Of a stretch of DNA of 64,000 nucleotides, positions 42,128-51,859 are shown piece after piece (position 1 is the stretch's first letter; every line of letters starts with the position of its first letter). The position numbers and the translations under genes were made by a program. This stretch comes from Gemmatimonadota bacterium (GTDB taxonomy: Bacteria; Gemmatimonadota; Gemmatimonadetes; Gemmatimonadales; Gemmatimonadaceae). The notes under the pieces are model-generated. The model searched no databases. It was given only the letters and a program-made list of their open reading frames with translations, and was not told the origin of the DNA. The stretch is taken from positions 248,001 to 312,000 of the forward strand of contig JADJNZ010000006.1 of assembly GCA_016714015.1 (NCBI GenBank), in the 5' to 3' direction.

Positions 42128-43279
42128 ATGCGGATCCGCCCCCGGCTGCTCATACCGGTCGCCCTGCTCGTCGCGGCGGCGACACTGGGGACGGCGCTGC
42201 GGGCGCCGGAGCCCGACTTCGCATGGCGGATCCCGGCGCCCTTCCCGCGACCGCCGGTCCCCGCCGACAACCCGATGAGCGTCGCGAAGGTCGAACTCGG
42301 CCGGCACCTCTTCCACGATGAGCGGATGTCGGTGAACGGCCGGCAGTCATGCGCCAGCTGCCATCAACAAGCGCTCGCCTTCACCGATGGTCTCGGCCAG
42401 GCCGTCGGCGCCACGGGGATGCGGCATCCGCGAGGGAGCATGAGCCTCACGAACGTCGCGTACGCTCCGGCGCTCGCGTGGGCCGACCCCACGCTGCACG
42501 CCCTCGAGGCGCAGGCGCTCGTGCCGATGCTCGGCACCGACCCGATCGAGCTCGGGCTGGACGGCCGGGAGGCGGAGTTCCTCCGCACCGTGCGCGGGGA
42601 CGCGACCTACCGCCGGCTCTTCGCGCGCGCCTTCGCCGACGACGCGGAGCCGTACTCCCTCCGCAACGTCGTGCGCGCGATCGCCGCGTTCGAGCGCACG
42701 CTGCTCTCGTTCCGGTCGCCATACGACCGCTACCGCTACGGCGGCGAGCCCGGGGCGATCTCCGAGTCGGCCAAGCGCGGCGCGGCGTTCTTCTTCTCGG
42801 GCCAGCAGGGCGGCTGCTTCCAGTGTCATGGCAGATGGAACCTGAGCGGCGGCGTCCGCGTGGAGGGGGACACGTCGGCCGAGGGCACGTTCGCGAACAC
42901 CGGCCTCTACAACCTCGCGGGAGCGCGCTCGTATCCGGCGCCGAACACGGGCGTGCATGCGGTGACGGGACGCGCCGAGGACATGGGACGCTTTCGTGCA
43001 CCGACGTTGCGCAACATCACCGTGACGGCACCCTACATGCACGACGGGAGCGTCGCGACGCTCGACGCGGTCCTCGATCACTACGCCGCGGGCGGGCGGA
43101 CGATCGCGACGGGGCCGCATGCGGGGGTCGGGCGACTCAACCCGCACAAGGCACCGAACGTCGATGGGTTCGCGCTGAGCGTCGAGCAGCGGCGAGACCT
43201 GCTCGCCTTCCTCGCGACGCTGACCGATACGGCCTTCCTGCGTGACACATCCTTCTCGGATCCGTGGCGGCGGCCCTGA
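42128..43279 (+). CDS. Dihaem cytochrome-c peroxidase / MauG-MbnH-like protein
   Basis: A 383-residue exported protein with two haem c motifs, CASCH (about residue 76) and CFQCH (about residue 235). It has the family features GRHLFHDERMSVNGRQSCAS, LTNVAYAPALAWADPTLHAL, EPYSLRNVVRAIAAFERTL and FRAPTLRNITVTAPYMHDGS, the last with a Met or His distal ligand region. Such enzymes reduce peroxide or modify partner proteins using high-valent haem. The signal anchor is MRIRPRLLIPVALLVAAATL. The carboxylesterase gene starts one base after its stop. Confidence 0.9.
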   Translation: MRIRPRLLIPVALLVAAATLGTALRAPEPDFAWRIPAPFPRPPVPADNPMSVAKVELGRHLFHDERMSVNGRQSCASCHQQALAFTDGLGQAVGATGMRHPRGSMSLTNVAYAPALAWADPTLHALEAQALVPMLGTDPIELGLDGREAEFLRTVRGDATYRRLFARAFADDAEPYSLRNVVRAIAAFERTLLSFRSPYDRYRYGGEPGAISESAKRGAAFFFSGQQGGCFQCHGRWNLSGGVRVEGDTSAEGTFANTGLYNLAGARSYPAPNTGVHAVTGRAEDMGRFRAPTLRNITVTAPYMHDGSVATLDAVLDHYAAGGRTIATGPHAGVGRLNPHKAPNVDGFALSVEQRRDLLAFLATLTDTAFLRDTSFSDPWRRP

Positions 43280-44923
43280 ATGCATGAACGGACGAAGTTC
43301 CTGACCGAGGCCACGCGCGCGCTCATGCTCGCGACGTGCCTCGCGTGCGCCGCGTGCACGCCGGATACCGCCAGTGACCACGCGCGCGTCGTGAAGCTCC
43401 CGCAGGGCGCGTATCGCGCGCGCGCGGTCGAGGACGGTGTGTTCGCGTTCCTCGGCATCCCGTACGCGCAGGCGCCGACCGGCCCGCTGCGGTGGCGCGA
43501 GGCGCTCCCGCCATCGCCGGCCGACGGGATCATCGACGCCAGCGAGTACGGGCCCAGCTGCCGCCAAGCCATCGACTCCGTCGAAGCGGCATCGCTCAGG
43601 CGTCAGGACGAGGACTGCCTCAGCGTCAACGTCTGGACGCGGCGCGTCGATGGCCCACCGCGCCCGGTGATGCTCTGGATCCATGGCGGGGCCAATGTCA
43701 GCGGCGGCACCGCCGACCCCATGTACGACGGGCACCACTTCGCGCGCGACAATGACGTGGTGCTCGTCTCGGTGAACTACCGGCTCGGGCCATTCGGGTT
43801 CCTCGACCTCTCGGAGGTCGGGGGCGCGGCGATGGACCGAAGCCGCAACCTGGGACTGCTCGACCAGCTCGCGGCACTGCGCTGGGTGCGCGCGCACATC
43901 GGGGCGTTCGGCGGCGATACGGCCAACATCACGGTCTTCGGCGAGTCGGCCGGCGGCTCGGCGGTGATGCGCCTCATGGCGATGCCGCTCGCCAAGGGCC
44001 TCTTCGACAAGGCGATCATCGAGAGCGGCGGACCGGCGAACATCGCCGTGAAGGGCTATCCCAAGTCGGACGACATCCCGATCGCGCAGGAACTCGCGCG
44101 CGCGTTCATGCAGGAGGCGCATGCTGCCGACCTCGCGGCGCTGCGGGCACTGCCGGCCGACACGGTGCTCGCCGTGGCCGCACGCGTGGCGGAGGCGCGT
44201 GGCGACCAGCTCGGCGTGAGCACCTGGGGCGCGCGCGTGGATGGGGAGGTGCTGCCCACGGACCTCTTCGGCGACATCTGGCGTGGCGCGAATCCCGACG
44301 TGCCGGTCCTGATCGGCACGAACGAGGACGAGATGCTCTACTTCCGGCTGTACGATCCGGAGTTCGAGCGCAACCTGATGCGCGAGTACCGGGAGAAGGG
44401 GAAGGCCATGGGGCGCGATTTCTCCCGTGTGCGTGAGATCGCCGACCGCTTCACGGCGGGGAGCGACGATCCGATGCGCTACGTGGAGTTCGCGGGCGAG
44501 TTCTGGCTCCGGCAACCGTCGATCATCCTCGCCGAAGGCCAGGCGCGGCACAGCGCCGTCTTCATGTACCTGTTCGCCTGGGATTCGAGGGTGCCGGGCC
44601 TCGGCGCGAGCCACGCGATGGAGTTGCCGTTCGTGTTCGGCCATCTCGGCGCCGATGTCGAGTCGTTCACCGGCCCTGCGCCGCCGGCCGCGCTGTCCCG
44701 TCGCATCCAGGCCGCCTGGACCGCGTTCGCCACCACGGGAGATCCGACCGTCGCGGGCGAGCCGGCGTGGCCGCGCTACACCGCCGACTCACGCGCGACG
44801 ATGCGGATCGTCGATGGACCGTGGACCGTGGAGCACGATCCGAAGGGCGAAGCGCGCCGGCTGCTGCGCCAGATGTTCGACGTCCCTTCCGACACGGCGA
44901 CGCCGCCGGGCGGGGCGCGCTAG
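43280..44923 (+). CDS. Type B carboxylesterase
   Basis: A 547-residue secreted or lipoprotein carboxylesterase (leader with MLATCLACAAC). The alpha/beta-hydrolase core shows GIPYAQAPTGPLRW, EDCLSVNVWTRR, oxyanion-hole HGGAN, the nucleophile in TVFGESAGGSAVM, the Glu in GTNEDEM and the catalytic His in LGASHAMELPFVFGH. It hydrolyses esters of unknown structure. ATG 43280 directly follows the previous stop at 43279. The final bases overlap the convergent GNAT gene by 4 bp. Confidence 0.9.
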   Translation: MHERTKFLTEATRALMLATCLACAACTPDTASDHARVVKLPQGAYRARAVEDGVFAFLGIPYAQAPTGPLRWREALPPSPADGIIDASEYGPSCRQAIDSVEAASLRRQDEDCLSVNVWTRRVDGPPRPVMLWIHGGANVSGGTADPMYDGHHFARDNDVVLVSVNYRLGPFGFLDLSEVGGAAMDRSRNLGLLDQLAALRWVRAHIGAFGGDTANITVFGESAGGSAVMRLMAMPLAKGLFDKAIIESGGPANIAVKGYPKSDDIPIAQELARAFMQEAHAADLAALRALPADTVLAVAARVAEARGDQLGVSTWGARVDGEVLPTDLFGDIWRGANPDVPVLIGTNEDEMLYFRLYDPEFERNLMREYREKGKAMGRDFSRVREIADRFTAGSDDPMRYVEFAGEFWLRQPSIILAEGQARHSAVFMYLFAWDSRVPGLGASHAMELPFVFGHLGADVESFTGPAPPAALSRRIQAAWTAFATTGDPTVAGEPAWPRYTADSRATMRIVDGPWTVEHDPKGEARRLLRQMFDVPSDTATPPGGAR

Positions 44924-45381
44924 AGCGCGAGCGTGAGGAACGCCGAGTGCGGGTCGTCGGGATAGTCGCCGAAGGGCCCGCACGACGTGAAGCCGACGCT
45001 CTCGTAGAGTCGCCGCGCCGGCAGGAAGGGCGCCGAGGCACCGGTCTCGAGGCTCAGCCGCGCGTATCCGCGCTCGCGCGCGACCGCGATGATGTGGTGG
45101 ATCATCGCGCGCCCGGCCCCGCGACGCCGGGCGGTCTCCGGCGTCCGCATGGACTTCACCTCGCCGTGCGCGGGGTCCAGCTCCTTGAGCGCGCCGCACC
45201 CGAGCAGCGTGTCGCCGTCGCGCACGCTCCAGAAGGTGATCGACGGGACCTTGAGCCGCGAGACGTCGAGCGCGTGCACGCTGCCCGCGGGGGTGATGGC
45301 GTGCATATTCCGCAGGTGTTCCTCGAGCAGCGCGAGGACATCAGGACGCTCCGGATCGTCGATCACGATGTGCATCGTCAT
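44920..45381 (-). CDS. GNAT-family N-acetyltransferase
   Basis: A 153-residue single-domain acetyltransferase. It has the acetyl-CoA binding segment MRTPETARRRGAGRAMIHHI and the following YARLSLETGA, FLPARRLYESVGFTSCGPFG. That is the arrangement of PhnO/YjgM-like GNAT proteins. Substrate unknown. ATG 45381; an in-frame ATG two codons later is equally possible. It is one base from the DinB-family stop, so the two are probably one transcript. Confidence 0.88.
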   Translation of the reverse strand: MTMHIVIDDPERPDVLALLEEHLRNMHAITPAGSVHALDVSRLKVPSITFWSVRDGDTLLGCGALKELDPAHGEVKSMRTPETARRRGAGRAMIHHIIAVARERGYARLSLETGASAPFLPARRLYESVGFTSCGPFGDYPDDPHSAFLTLAL

Positions 45382-45382
45382 G

Positions 45383-45937
45383 TCACGCCCCCGGCGGGGC
45401 GTCGGTCATCCCCGCGGGCAGGAAGAGCGGCCGCGCGAGGCCCCCGGTGTCGTCATAGAAGCGGACCGCGCCATCCGGCGCAGCGGCCTTCGCCATGAGG
45501 ATGAGCTGCCCGGTGTGCCCGGAGAAGTGCTCGACCACATGGTAGATCGCGGCGAACACCGTCGTCGTGCGCCCCTGGATGACTCGCGACTCGCCGAGCG
45601 CGCCGGCGTCGAGGCGGTCGAACACCGCGACGGCGTCGGCACAGGCGGCGTCGAGCGTCGCGAGCAGTGCGTCGAGCCCCGCCCCGTCGCGGGCCGCGAA
45701 CTCGGCGTCGCGCTGGCGCACATCGGGGGCACCGCCGACGCCGCTCACGATCCACTGGCGCACGTTGCCGGCGAGGTGCAGGACGAGATTGCCGGCGCTG
45801 TTGGACGACGCGTTCGCGCGCTGCCAGAGAAGGTCGGCGGGCATCGCGCTGAGGGCGAGCCGGATCTTGCCGGGGTACTCACGGCCGAGGTAGTAGCGCG
45901 AGCGCTCGAGGAAGGTGGAGGCGAGGTCGTGGGGCAT
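45383..45937 (-). CDS. DinB-family (DUF1572-like) protein
   Basis: A 184-residue four-helix protein. It starts MPHDLASTFLERSRYYLGRE, then SSNSAGNLVLHLAGNVRQWI with a metal-site His, and ends in FAAIYHVVEHFSGHTGQLIL with the C-terminal His residues. This fits DinB/YfiT-like enzymes that use a low-molecular-weight thiol; the exact substrate is unknown. ATG 45937 chosen; the reading frame upstream is just open. Cotranscribed with the GNAT gene, divergent from the M19-like gene. Confidence 0.83.
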   Translation of the reverse strand: MPHDLASTFLERSRYYLGREYPGKIRLALSAMPADLLWQRANASSNSAGNLVLHLAGNVRQWIVSGVGGAPDVRQRDAEFAARDGAGLDALLATLDAACADAVAVFDRLDAGALGESRVIQGRTTTVFAAIYHVVEHFSGHTGQLILMAKAAAPDGAVRFYDDTGGLARPLFLPAGMTDAPPGA

Positions 45938-46022
45938 GGTCGCAAGATCGGTGTGTCGCGGGCCGCGGTCCAGTCGGACGCCCGCTCTTGTGTGGCTCCC
46001 GGGCGGGTCGCACATTCGCCCG

Positions 46023-47201
46023 ATGCATCGTCGCGACCTCTTCCGCCTTGCCGGCGCCGCCGCCCTCTCCTCCGCGGCCGCCCCCGCCTTCCTCCGTGGC
46101 CGCTACCGCCTCGACGCGCAGTCCCCCGCCGAGTATTCGGCGCGCACCATCCGGCTGATGCAGGAGTCGGCGGTCGTGGACATGCTCTGCCAGTTCGCCT
46201 TCGCCGACGAGCGCGAGGAGGGGACGCCGCGTGCCGACCGGTGGATCCAGGATCCGTCGAGCTTCACGGCCGCCGACTTCGAGCGGTTCCGCGGCTCCGG
46301 CGTGAAGACGCTCGCGCTCGGTCGCGGGGGCGCCGGGTACGAGGACCACCTCAAGTTCATGGCCGAGTGGAACGGGTTCATCGCGTCGCGCCCGGAGTGG
46401 TTCATCCGCGTCGATGGCGTGGACGACCTCCGCAGCGCGCGCGCGGACGGCCGCATCGGCATCATGATCACGGCGCAGAACGCGGACTACTTCCGCACGC
46501 CGGCGGACGTCGAGACGTTCCATCGGCTGGGGCAGCGGGTCGCGCAGCTCACGTACAACTTCCAGAACCGCATCGGCGCAGGGTTCCTCGAGCACAATGA
46601 CGGCGGGCTGAGCGTCTTCGGCCACCAGGTCCTCGCGGCGATGCAGCGCGTCGGGATGACGGTGGACCTCTCGCACTGCGCGGACCGCACGACGCTCGAC
46701 GGGATCGCCGCGGCGACGAAGCCGGTGGTGTTCACGCATGGCGCGGCGCGCGGGCTGATGCCCGGCTATGCGCGCTGCAAGAGCGACGAGGCGCTCAAGG
46801 CGCTGGCGCGGAACGGCGGCGTGATGGGGATCGCGTTCATCCGCTTCATGATCCGCCCCGAGGCCCCGGTCACGGTGGAGCATGTGGTGGACCACTTCGA
46901 CTACGTCATCAAGCTCGTCGGCGCGGAGCATGTCGGGATCGGGTCGGACCTCGACATGGCGGGCCTCGGGACGCCGATCCCGAAGGGGAACGTGCCGTTG
47001 TCGGTGGCGTCGCAGGCGAACTTCGAGCGGTACAAGGCGTACTACGCCGCCGACGGCGGGGTGCACGTGGACGGCATGGCGCACCCGAAGCGGATCTTCG
47101 ACCTCGTCGAGGCGATGGGCCGTCGCCGCTACAGCGACGACACGATCCGCCTCGTACTCGGCGGGAACTTCATCCGCGCGGTCGGGGCGAGCTGGGCGTA
47201 G
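46023..47201 (+). CDS. Tat-exported M19 (membrane dipeptidase)-like protein
   Basis: A 392-residue protein with twin-Arg leader MHRRDLFRLAGAAALSSAAA. The TIM-barrel fits M19: TYNFQNRIGAGFLEHNDGGL, MTVDLSHCADRTTLDGI, PVVFTHGAARGL and GIGSDLDMAG. The N-terminal HxD pair seen in classical M19 enzymes is replaced by VVDMLCQFAF, and the bridging-Glu position reads AQNAD. It may therefore bind only one metal or have lost peptidase activity. Function cannot be fixed. Confidence 0.82.
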   Translation: MHRRDLFRLAGAAALSSAAAPAFLRGRYRLDAQSPAEYSARTIRLMQESAVVDMLCQFAFADEREEGTPRADRWIQDPSSFTAADFERFRGSGVKTLALGRGGAGYEDHLKFMAEWNGFIASRPEWFIRVDGVDDLRSARADGRIGIMITAQNADYFRTPADVETFHRLGQRVAQLTYNFQNRIGAGFLEHNDGGLSVFGHQVLAAMQRVGMTVDLSHCADRTTLDGIAAATKPVVFTHGAARGLMPGYARCKSDEALKALARNGGVMGIAFIRFMIRPEAPVTVEHVVDHFDYVIKLVGAEHVGIGSDLDMAGLGTPIPKGNVPLSVASQANFERYKAYYAADGGVHVDGMAHPKRIFDLVEAMGRRRYSDDTIRLVLGGNFIRAVGASWA

Positions 47202-47222
47202 CGGCGCCCAGCTCGCCGTCCC

Positions 47223-49010
47223 TCAGTAGCGCGGGTTGGTCCGCCGCGGCGCATTGCCGCAGTTGGCCGGCCAGTTCGCCGGCCACTGGCCGGGCGACTT
47301 GGTGCGATCGATGAACGCCGGATCCTCCGACGCGAGGTACGCGAGCATCGCCGCGAGGGTCGCGTTGTGCTTCACATCGTCGAACACGACCTTGTCGTAG
47401 GTGTCGCGATTGGTGTGCCAGGTGTAGGTGTTGTAGTTCCACCCCACCGCCCCCATGCCGATCGACGGCGTGCCGTAGCAGGCGAAGACCGCGCCGTCGG
47501 TGCCGCCGGGGTTGCCGGTGGGCACGTCGCGGAAGCTCCACGAGACCGCGTTCGCGCTCATGCTGTCGGTGAAGAAGCTCGGCAGCTTCGCGTACCAGCC
47601 GCGCAGGTGCGGGCCGATGTCGGTGAGCCCCGACGACGAGAGCGACTGCACGCGCCCGGTGCCGTTGTCCTGGTTGAAGAGCGCCTGCAGTCCCTTCATT
47701 ACTTCGGGATGATCGTTCGCGAAGGCGCGCGAGCCGTTCAGTCCCTGCTCCTCGCTCGCCCAATGCCCGACGATGATCGTGCGCCGCGGGTTCGGGTAGA
47801 CCTTCTTGAGGATGCGCATCGCTTCCATCGCCATCAGCGTGCCGGTGCCATTGTCGGTCGCGCCCGACGAGCCGTCCCACGAGTCGAAGTGCGCCGACAG
47901 GATCACGTACTCATCCGGCTTCTCGCGGCCGCGGATGGTGGCGATGGTGTTGAACGCGGGCACCTCGCCGAGCAGGTCGGCGTCGGCGTCGATCCGCACC
48001 ATCGGCTTCTGGCCGTTCTCGGCGAGACGATAGACGAGGGAGTAGTCCTCGCAGTCGAGCGTCATCGCCGGCGCGACGGTGTTGTAGGTCTCGAAGACCT
48101 CGATCACACCCCAGCCGCCAGTGCCCTGCGGCGGCGCCGGCGCGCGCAGCGCCGCGGCCATCCCGCCGCCGCTCATGTTGCTCGCTGGCGTGGCCGCCTG
48201 CCCACCCGGGCCACCGGGACGTCCGCCGGCGAAACCGCCGGGCGCGCCGCCGAAGCCGCTGAGCTTCGCGCGCGAGGTGATCATCCCGGCGATGCCCGCC
48301 TGCTCGAGCCGGAGCCCGAGCGTGCCGGTGCCGAGACCCATCGACCGGCCGGTGCCGCGATAGAGGCGCGTGCTGTCGCGCGTGTCGCTCGCCCAGTCGG
48401 CCTGCATGACGCTCACGATCGAGTCCATGCGCGCCTTCGAGGTCGGGGTCGCGAAGCGGAACCAGTCCTCCGACGGGCGGCAGGTCGGCCATGCCGGCGA
48501 GAGGAGCACGATCTTGCCGCGCGCCTGCGGCAGCCACCGCACGAACTCGGTGCTGTCCTTGAACTTCGGAAGGATGATCGCCTCGGCGGTCACGGGGCGG
48601 CCCTTGGTGCCGGGGCTCCAGGCGAGCATCGTGCCGTCGAGCGTGCGCGCGCGCGGCCCCACGAGGTCGATGTGCGAGAGTCCGCGGCGCCACCCGCGCC
48701 AGGTGCCATAGGTATCGCGCCGCGCGTCGATCCCCCACTGCTTGTACTGGCTCACGACCCAATCGCTCGCCGACGCGTAGCCGGGACTGCCGGTGAGCCG
48801 CGGCCCGATGGAGTCGAACATGACCTGACCGAGACGCTCGGTCATCGAACTGTCCATGCCGACCGTCCAGATGCGCTTCAGGACCGGGTCGTCGGTGGGG
48901 AAGGTGAGCGGAACGGAGCCGGCGAGCGGTGCGCGCGGGGCCTGCTGCGCCGCGAGCGGAACGGCGAGGGTCGCGCACAGCGAGGTGGCGACGAGGCGGA
49001 CGAGTCGCAT
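47223..49010 (-). CDS. Secreted M28-family peptidase
   Basis: A 595-residue exopeptidase of the glutamate carboxypeptidase type. Signal peptide MRLVRLVATSLCATLAVPLA. A PA-like insert carries an unusual low-complexity Gly/Pro/Ala run (GGFAGGRPGGPGGQAATPAS, about residues 268-290). The zinc domain has LSAHFDSWDGSSGATDNGTG, catalytic and bridging Glu in SEEQGLNGSRAFA, and a late His in TWHTNRDTYDKV. All core ligands look intact. ATG 49010 chosen for the signal peptide. Convergent with the M19-like gene. Confidence 0.9.
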   Translation of the reverse strand: MRLVRLVATSLCATLAVPLAAQQAPRAPLAGSVPLTFPTDDPVLKRIWTVGMDSSMTERLGQVMFDSIGPRLTGSPGYASASDWVVSQYKQWGIDARRDTYGTWRGWRRGLSHIDLVGPRARTLDGTMLAWSPGTKGRPVTAEAIILPKFKDSTEFVRWLPQARGKIVLLSPAWPTCRPSEDWFRFATPTSKARMDSIVSVMQADWASDTRDSTRLYRGTGRSMGLGTGTLGLRLEQAGIAGMITSRAKLSGFGGAPGGFAGGRPGGPGGQAATPASNMSGGGMAAALRAPAPPQGTGGWGVIEVFETYNTVAPAMTLDCEDYSLVYRLAENGQKPMVRIDADADLLGEVPAFNTIATIRGREKPDEYVILSAHFDSWDGSSGATDNGTGTLMAMEAMRILKKVYPNPRRTIIVGHWASEEQGLNGSRAFANDHPEVMKGLQALFNQDNGTGRVQSLSSSGLTDIGPHLRGWYAKLPSFFTDSMSANAVSWSFRDVPTGNPGGTDGAVFACYGTPSIGMGAVGWNYNTYTWHTNRDTYDKVVFDDVKHNATLAAMLAYLASEDPAFIDRTKSPGQWPANWPANCGNAPRRTNPRY

Positions 49011-49168
49011 GGACGAGGGGGTGACGGGTGGGCGACGGCGGAATGGTCGCCGGCGTGGTACCGTGTGAAGGTACGCCGCGATGGCATCGCGCGTTGGCCG
49101 GCCGCCGACGCGTCCTCGCGAGACGGCCGTGTGCGAAGCACGCGGACCCGTTGCGGCACGCAAGCGAG

Positions 49169-49507
49169 CTAGATCGCCGTCTTGCGCGTCCCCACCATGC
49201 GCAACAGCGCGTTCACCGCGGCATGCAGGAGCGCATAGGCCACGAGCGCGACGATGATCGGCACCACGAGGGTGTTGCCGCCGTCGGTCGTCGGACTCTC
49301 GACGATGCCGCGGAAGGGCGCGTAGAAGGGATCGGTGATGGTGGCGATGAATCGCACGAAGCCGGTCCCCGACCGCGCGGCGATGAGCGCGAGCACGAGC
49401 CGGATGCCGAGCAGCGCGTAGAGCAGGAAGAACGCGTAGTCCAGGAACTGCGAGCCGCGGGCGACGACGCGGACCTTCCCTGCCCTGCGTCGCGACGGGA
49501 AACCCAT
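49169..49507 (-). CDS. YggT-family membrane protein
   Basis: A 112-residue membrane protein with a C-terminal half typical of YggT (FIATITDPFYAPFRGIVESP, then TLVVPIIVALVAYALLHAAV). Two or three transmembrane helices are predicted, including YAFFLLYALLGIRLVLALIA. The family is linked to cell division and osmotic tolerance, but the role is not settled. It is shorter than the usual two-copy form; only one YGGT unit is present. The start is CAT at 49505-49507. Confidence 0.85.
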   Translation of the reverse strand: MGFPSRRRAGKVRVVARGSQFLDYAFFLLYALLGIRLVLALIAARSGTGFVRFIATITDPFYAPFRGIVESPTTDGGNTLVVPIIVALVAYALLHAAVNALLRMVGTRKTAI

Positions 49508-49550
49508 CGCACGTACGGGCTAGTCCGCGCCGCGCGCGCGGACCACCCGC

Positions 49551-51761
49551 TCAGGCGAGGTCGAACCGGTCCAGCTCCATCACCTTGCTCCATGCCGCCA
49601 CGAACGCCTGCACGAACCGCGTTTCGCCGTCGACGCTCGCATACACCTCGGCGAGCGCGCGCAGCTGCGAGTTGGACCCGAACACCAGGTCCACGCGCGT
49701 GCCGGTCCACTGCACATCACCGGTCGCGCGATCACGTCCCTCGAAGACCCCGGACGACCCTGCGGCCGGCTGCCAGACCGTCCCCATGTCGAGCAGGTGC
49801 ACGAAGAAGTCGTTCGTGAGCGTCTCCGGACGCTTGGTGAACACGCCGTGCTGCACCTGACCATGATTCGCGTTGAGCACCCGCAGACCGCCGACGAGCG
49901 CGGTCATCTCGGGCGCGGTCAATGTGAGCAGCTGTGCGCGGTCCACCAGCAGGGCCTCCGCCGCGACACTGTACTCCGTCTTCATATAGTTGCGGAACCC
50001 GTCCGCGGTCGGTTCGAGCGCCTCGAACGACTCGATGTCGGTCTGCTCCTGCGCGGCGTCCATCCGGCCCGGCGTGAACGGCACGGTGATGTCGTGCCCC
50101 GCCTTCTTGGCCGCCGCCTCGATCGCGGCGCAACCGCCGAGGACGATGAGGTCGGCGAGCGAGACTCGCTTGCCGCCCGTCTGCGCCGCATCGAACGCCG
50201 CCCGCACCTGCTCCAGCGCGCCGAGTACCTTCGCGAGCCGCGCGGGCTGGTTGGCCTCCCAGCTCCGCTGCGGCTCGAGCCGGATGCGTGCGCCGTTCGC
50301 GCCGCCGCGCTTGTCCGATCCCCGGAAGGTGGACGCCGATGCCCACGCCGTGGAGACGAGATGCGCGATGGGCGTTCCCGTCGCGAGGATCGCGGCCTTG
50401 AGCGACGCGCTGTCCTGCGCGTCGATCAACGGGTGATCGACCGCCGGGATCGGATCCTGCCAGATGAGCTCTTCCTGCGGCACGAGTGCGCCGAGGTAGC
50501 GCGCGCGCGGCCCCATGTCACGGTGCGTGAGCTTGAACCAGGCGCGCGCGTACGCATCGGCGAAGGCCGCCGGGTCCTGATGGAACCGCTTCGAGATCGC
50601 GGCGTACGTCGGGTCCATGCGCATCGCCATGTCGGCGGTGGACATCGCGGGGAGCACCTTCTTCCCGGGCCGATGCGCGTCGGGGACGATCGCCGCGTTC
50701 ACCTTGTCGGTCGGCTCCCAGATCCAGGCACCCGCGGGACTCTTCACCAGCTCCCACTCCCACCCGAAGAGCGTGTCGAAGTAGCCGTGGTCCCACGTGG
50801 TGGGATTCGGCGTCCAGGCTCCTTCGAGCCCTGAGGTCGTGGTGTCGGCGCCCTTGCCGGTGCCGAGCGCGTTCTTCCAGCCGAGGCCCTGCTCCTCGAT
50901 GGGCGCGGCCTCGGGCTCCGGTCCGACGAGGGCCGGATCGCCCGCACCGTGCATCTTGCCGAACGTGTGCCCGCCGGCGGTGAGCGCGACCGTCTCCTCG
51001 TCGTTCATCGCCATGCGCTTGAACGTCTCGCGGATGTCACGCGCAGAGGCGAGCGGGTCCGGTTTGCCGTTGGGACCTTCGGGGTTCACGTAGATGAGCC
51101 CCATCTGCACCGCGGCGAGCGGATCCTCGAGCTCCCGCTCCCCGGAGTAGCGCTTGTCACCGAGCCACTCGGCCTCGGCGCCCCAGTAGATGTCCTCCTC
51201 CGGCGCCCAGATGTCGGCGCGACCGCCGCCGAAGCCGAACGTCTTGAAGCCCATCGTCTCCATCGCGACGTTGCCGGCGAGGATCATCAGGTCGGCCCAG
51301 GAGATCTTGCGGCCGTACTTCTGCTTGACCGGCCAGAGCAGGCGGCGCGCCTTGTCGAGGTTGCCGTTGTCGGGCCAGCTGTTGAGCGGGGCGAATCGCT
51401 GCGAGCCGTTGCCGGCGCCGCCGCGGCCATCAGCGGTGCGATAGGTGCCCGCGCTGTGCCACGCCATGCGGATGAAGAGCGGTCCGTAGTGCCCGTAGTC
51501 GGCGGGCCACCACGGCTGCGAGTCGGTCATGAGGGCGGCGAGGTCCTTCCGCAGCGCGTCAAGGTCGAGCGTCTCGAACTCGGCCGCGTAGTCGAAGCCG
51601 GCATCCATCGGGTCGGAGAGCGACGAATGCTGGTGGAGGATGCCGAGGTTCAGTTGCTCGGGCCACCAGTCGCGATTGGTCGTGCCGCCGGCGGTCGCCG
51701 CCTTCGGGGCGTCATGCATCACGGGGCACTTGCCGCCGTTCTCACCGCTCTTGCCGTTCAT
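49551..51761 (-). CDS. katG: Catalase-peroxidase
   Basis: A 736-residue bifunctional haem enzyme that removes hydrogen peroxide and oxidises phenolic donors. The distal site is RMAWHSAGTYR with the Trp of the Met-Tyr-Trp adduct; the Tyr is in MGLIYVNPEGPNG and the Met in FKRMAMNDEET. The proximal haem His is in VALTAGGHTFGKMHG. The second, degenerate domain is complete. ATG 51761 is chosen over an upstream ATG at 51791 because GGAG lies 6 bases before it. No OxyR/PerR-like regulator is next to it. Confidence 0.95.
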   Translation of the reverse strand: MNGKSGENGGKCPVMHDAPKAATAGGTTNRDWWPEQLNLGILHQHSSLSDPMDAGFDYAAEFETLDLDALRKDLAALMTDSQPWWPADYGHYGPLFIRMAWHSAGTYRTADGRGGAGNGSQRFAPLNSWPDNGNLDKARRLLWPVKQKYGRKISWADLMILAGNVAMETMGFKTFGFGGGRADIWAPEEDIYWGAEAEWLGDKRYSGERELEDPLAAVQMGLIYVNPEGPNGKPDPLASARDIRETFKRMAMNDEETVALTAGGHTFGKMHGAGDPALVGPEPEAAPIEEQGLGWKNALGTGKGADTTTSGLEGAWTPNPTTWDHGYFDTLFGWEWELVKSPAGAWIWEPTDKVNAAIVPDAHRPGKKVLPAMSTADMAMRMDPTYAAISKRFHQDPAAFADAYARAWFKLTHRDMGPRARYLGALVPQEELIWQDPIPAVDHPLIDAQDSASLKAAILATGTPIAHLVSTAWASASTFRGSDKRGGANGARIRLEPQRSWEANQPARLAKVLGALEQVRAAFDAAQTGGKRVSLADLIVLGGCAAIEAAAKKAGHDITVPFTPGRMDAAQEQTDIESFEALEPTADGFRNYMKTEYSVAAEALLVDRAQLLTLTAPEMTALVGGLRVLNANHGQVQHGVFTKRPETLTNDFFVHLLDMGTVWQPAAGSSGVFEGRDRATGDVQWTGTRVDLVFGSNSQLRALAEVYASVDGETRFVQAFVAAWSKVMELDRFDLA

Positions 51762-51859
51762 CGTTCGCTCCGTACGGGACTGAGTGTCCATCCTCTCACT
51801 CAGTAAAGCTACGCGAGCCCTCATCGGTTTCCCGACGGTTCACCGATCCAGCATCTCCG

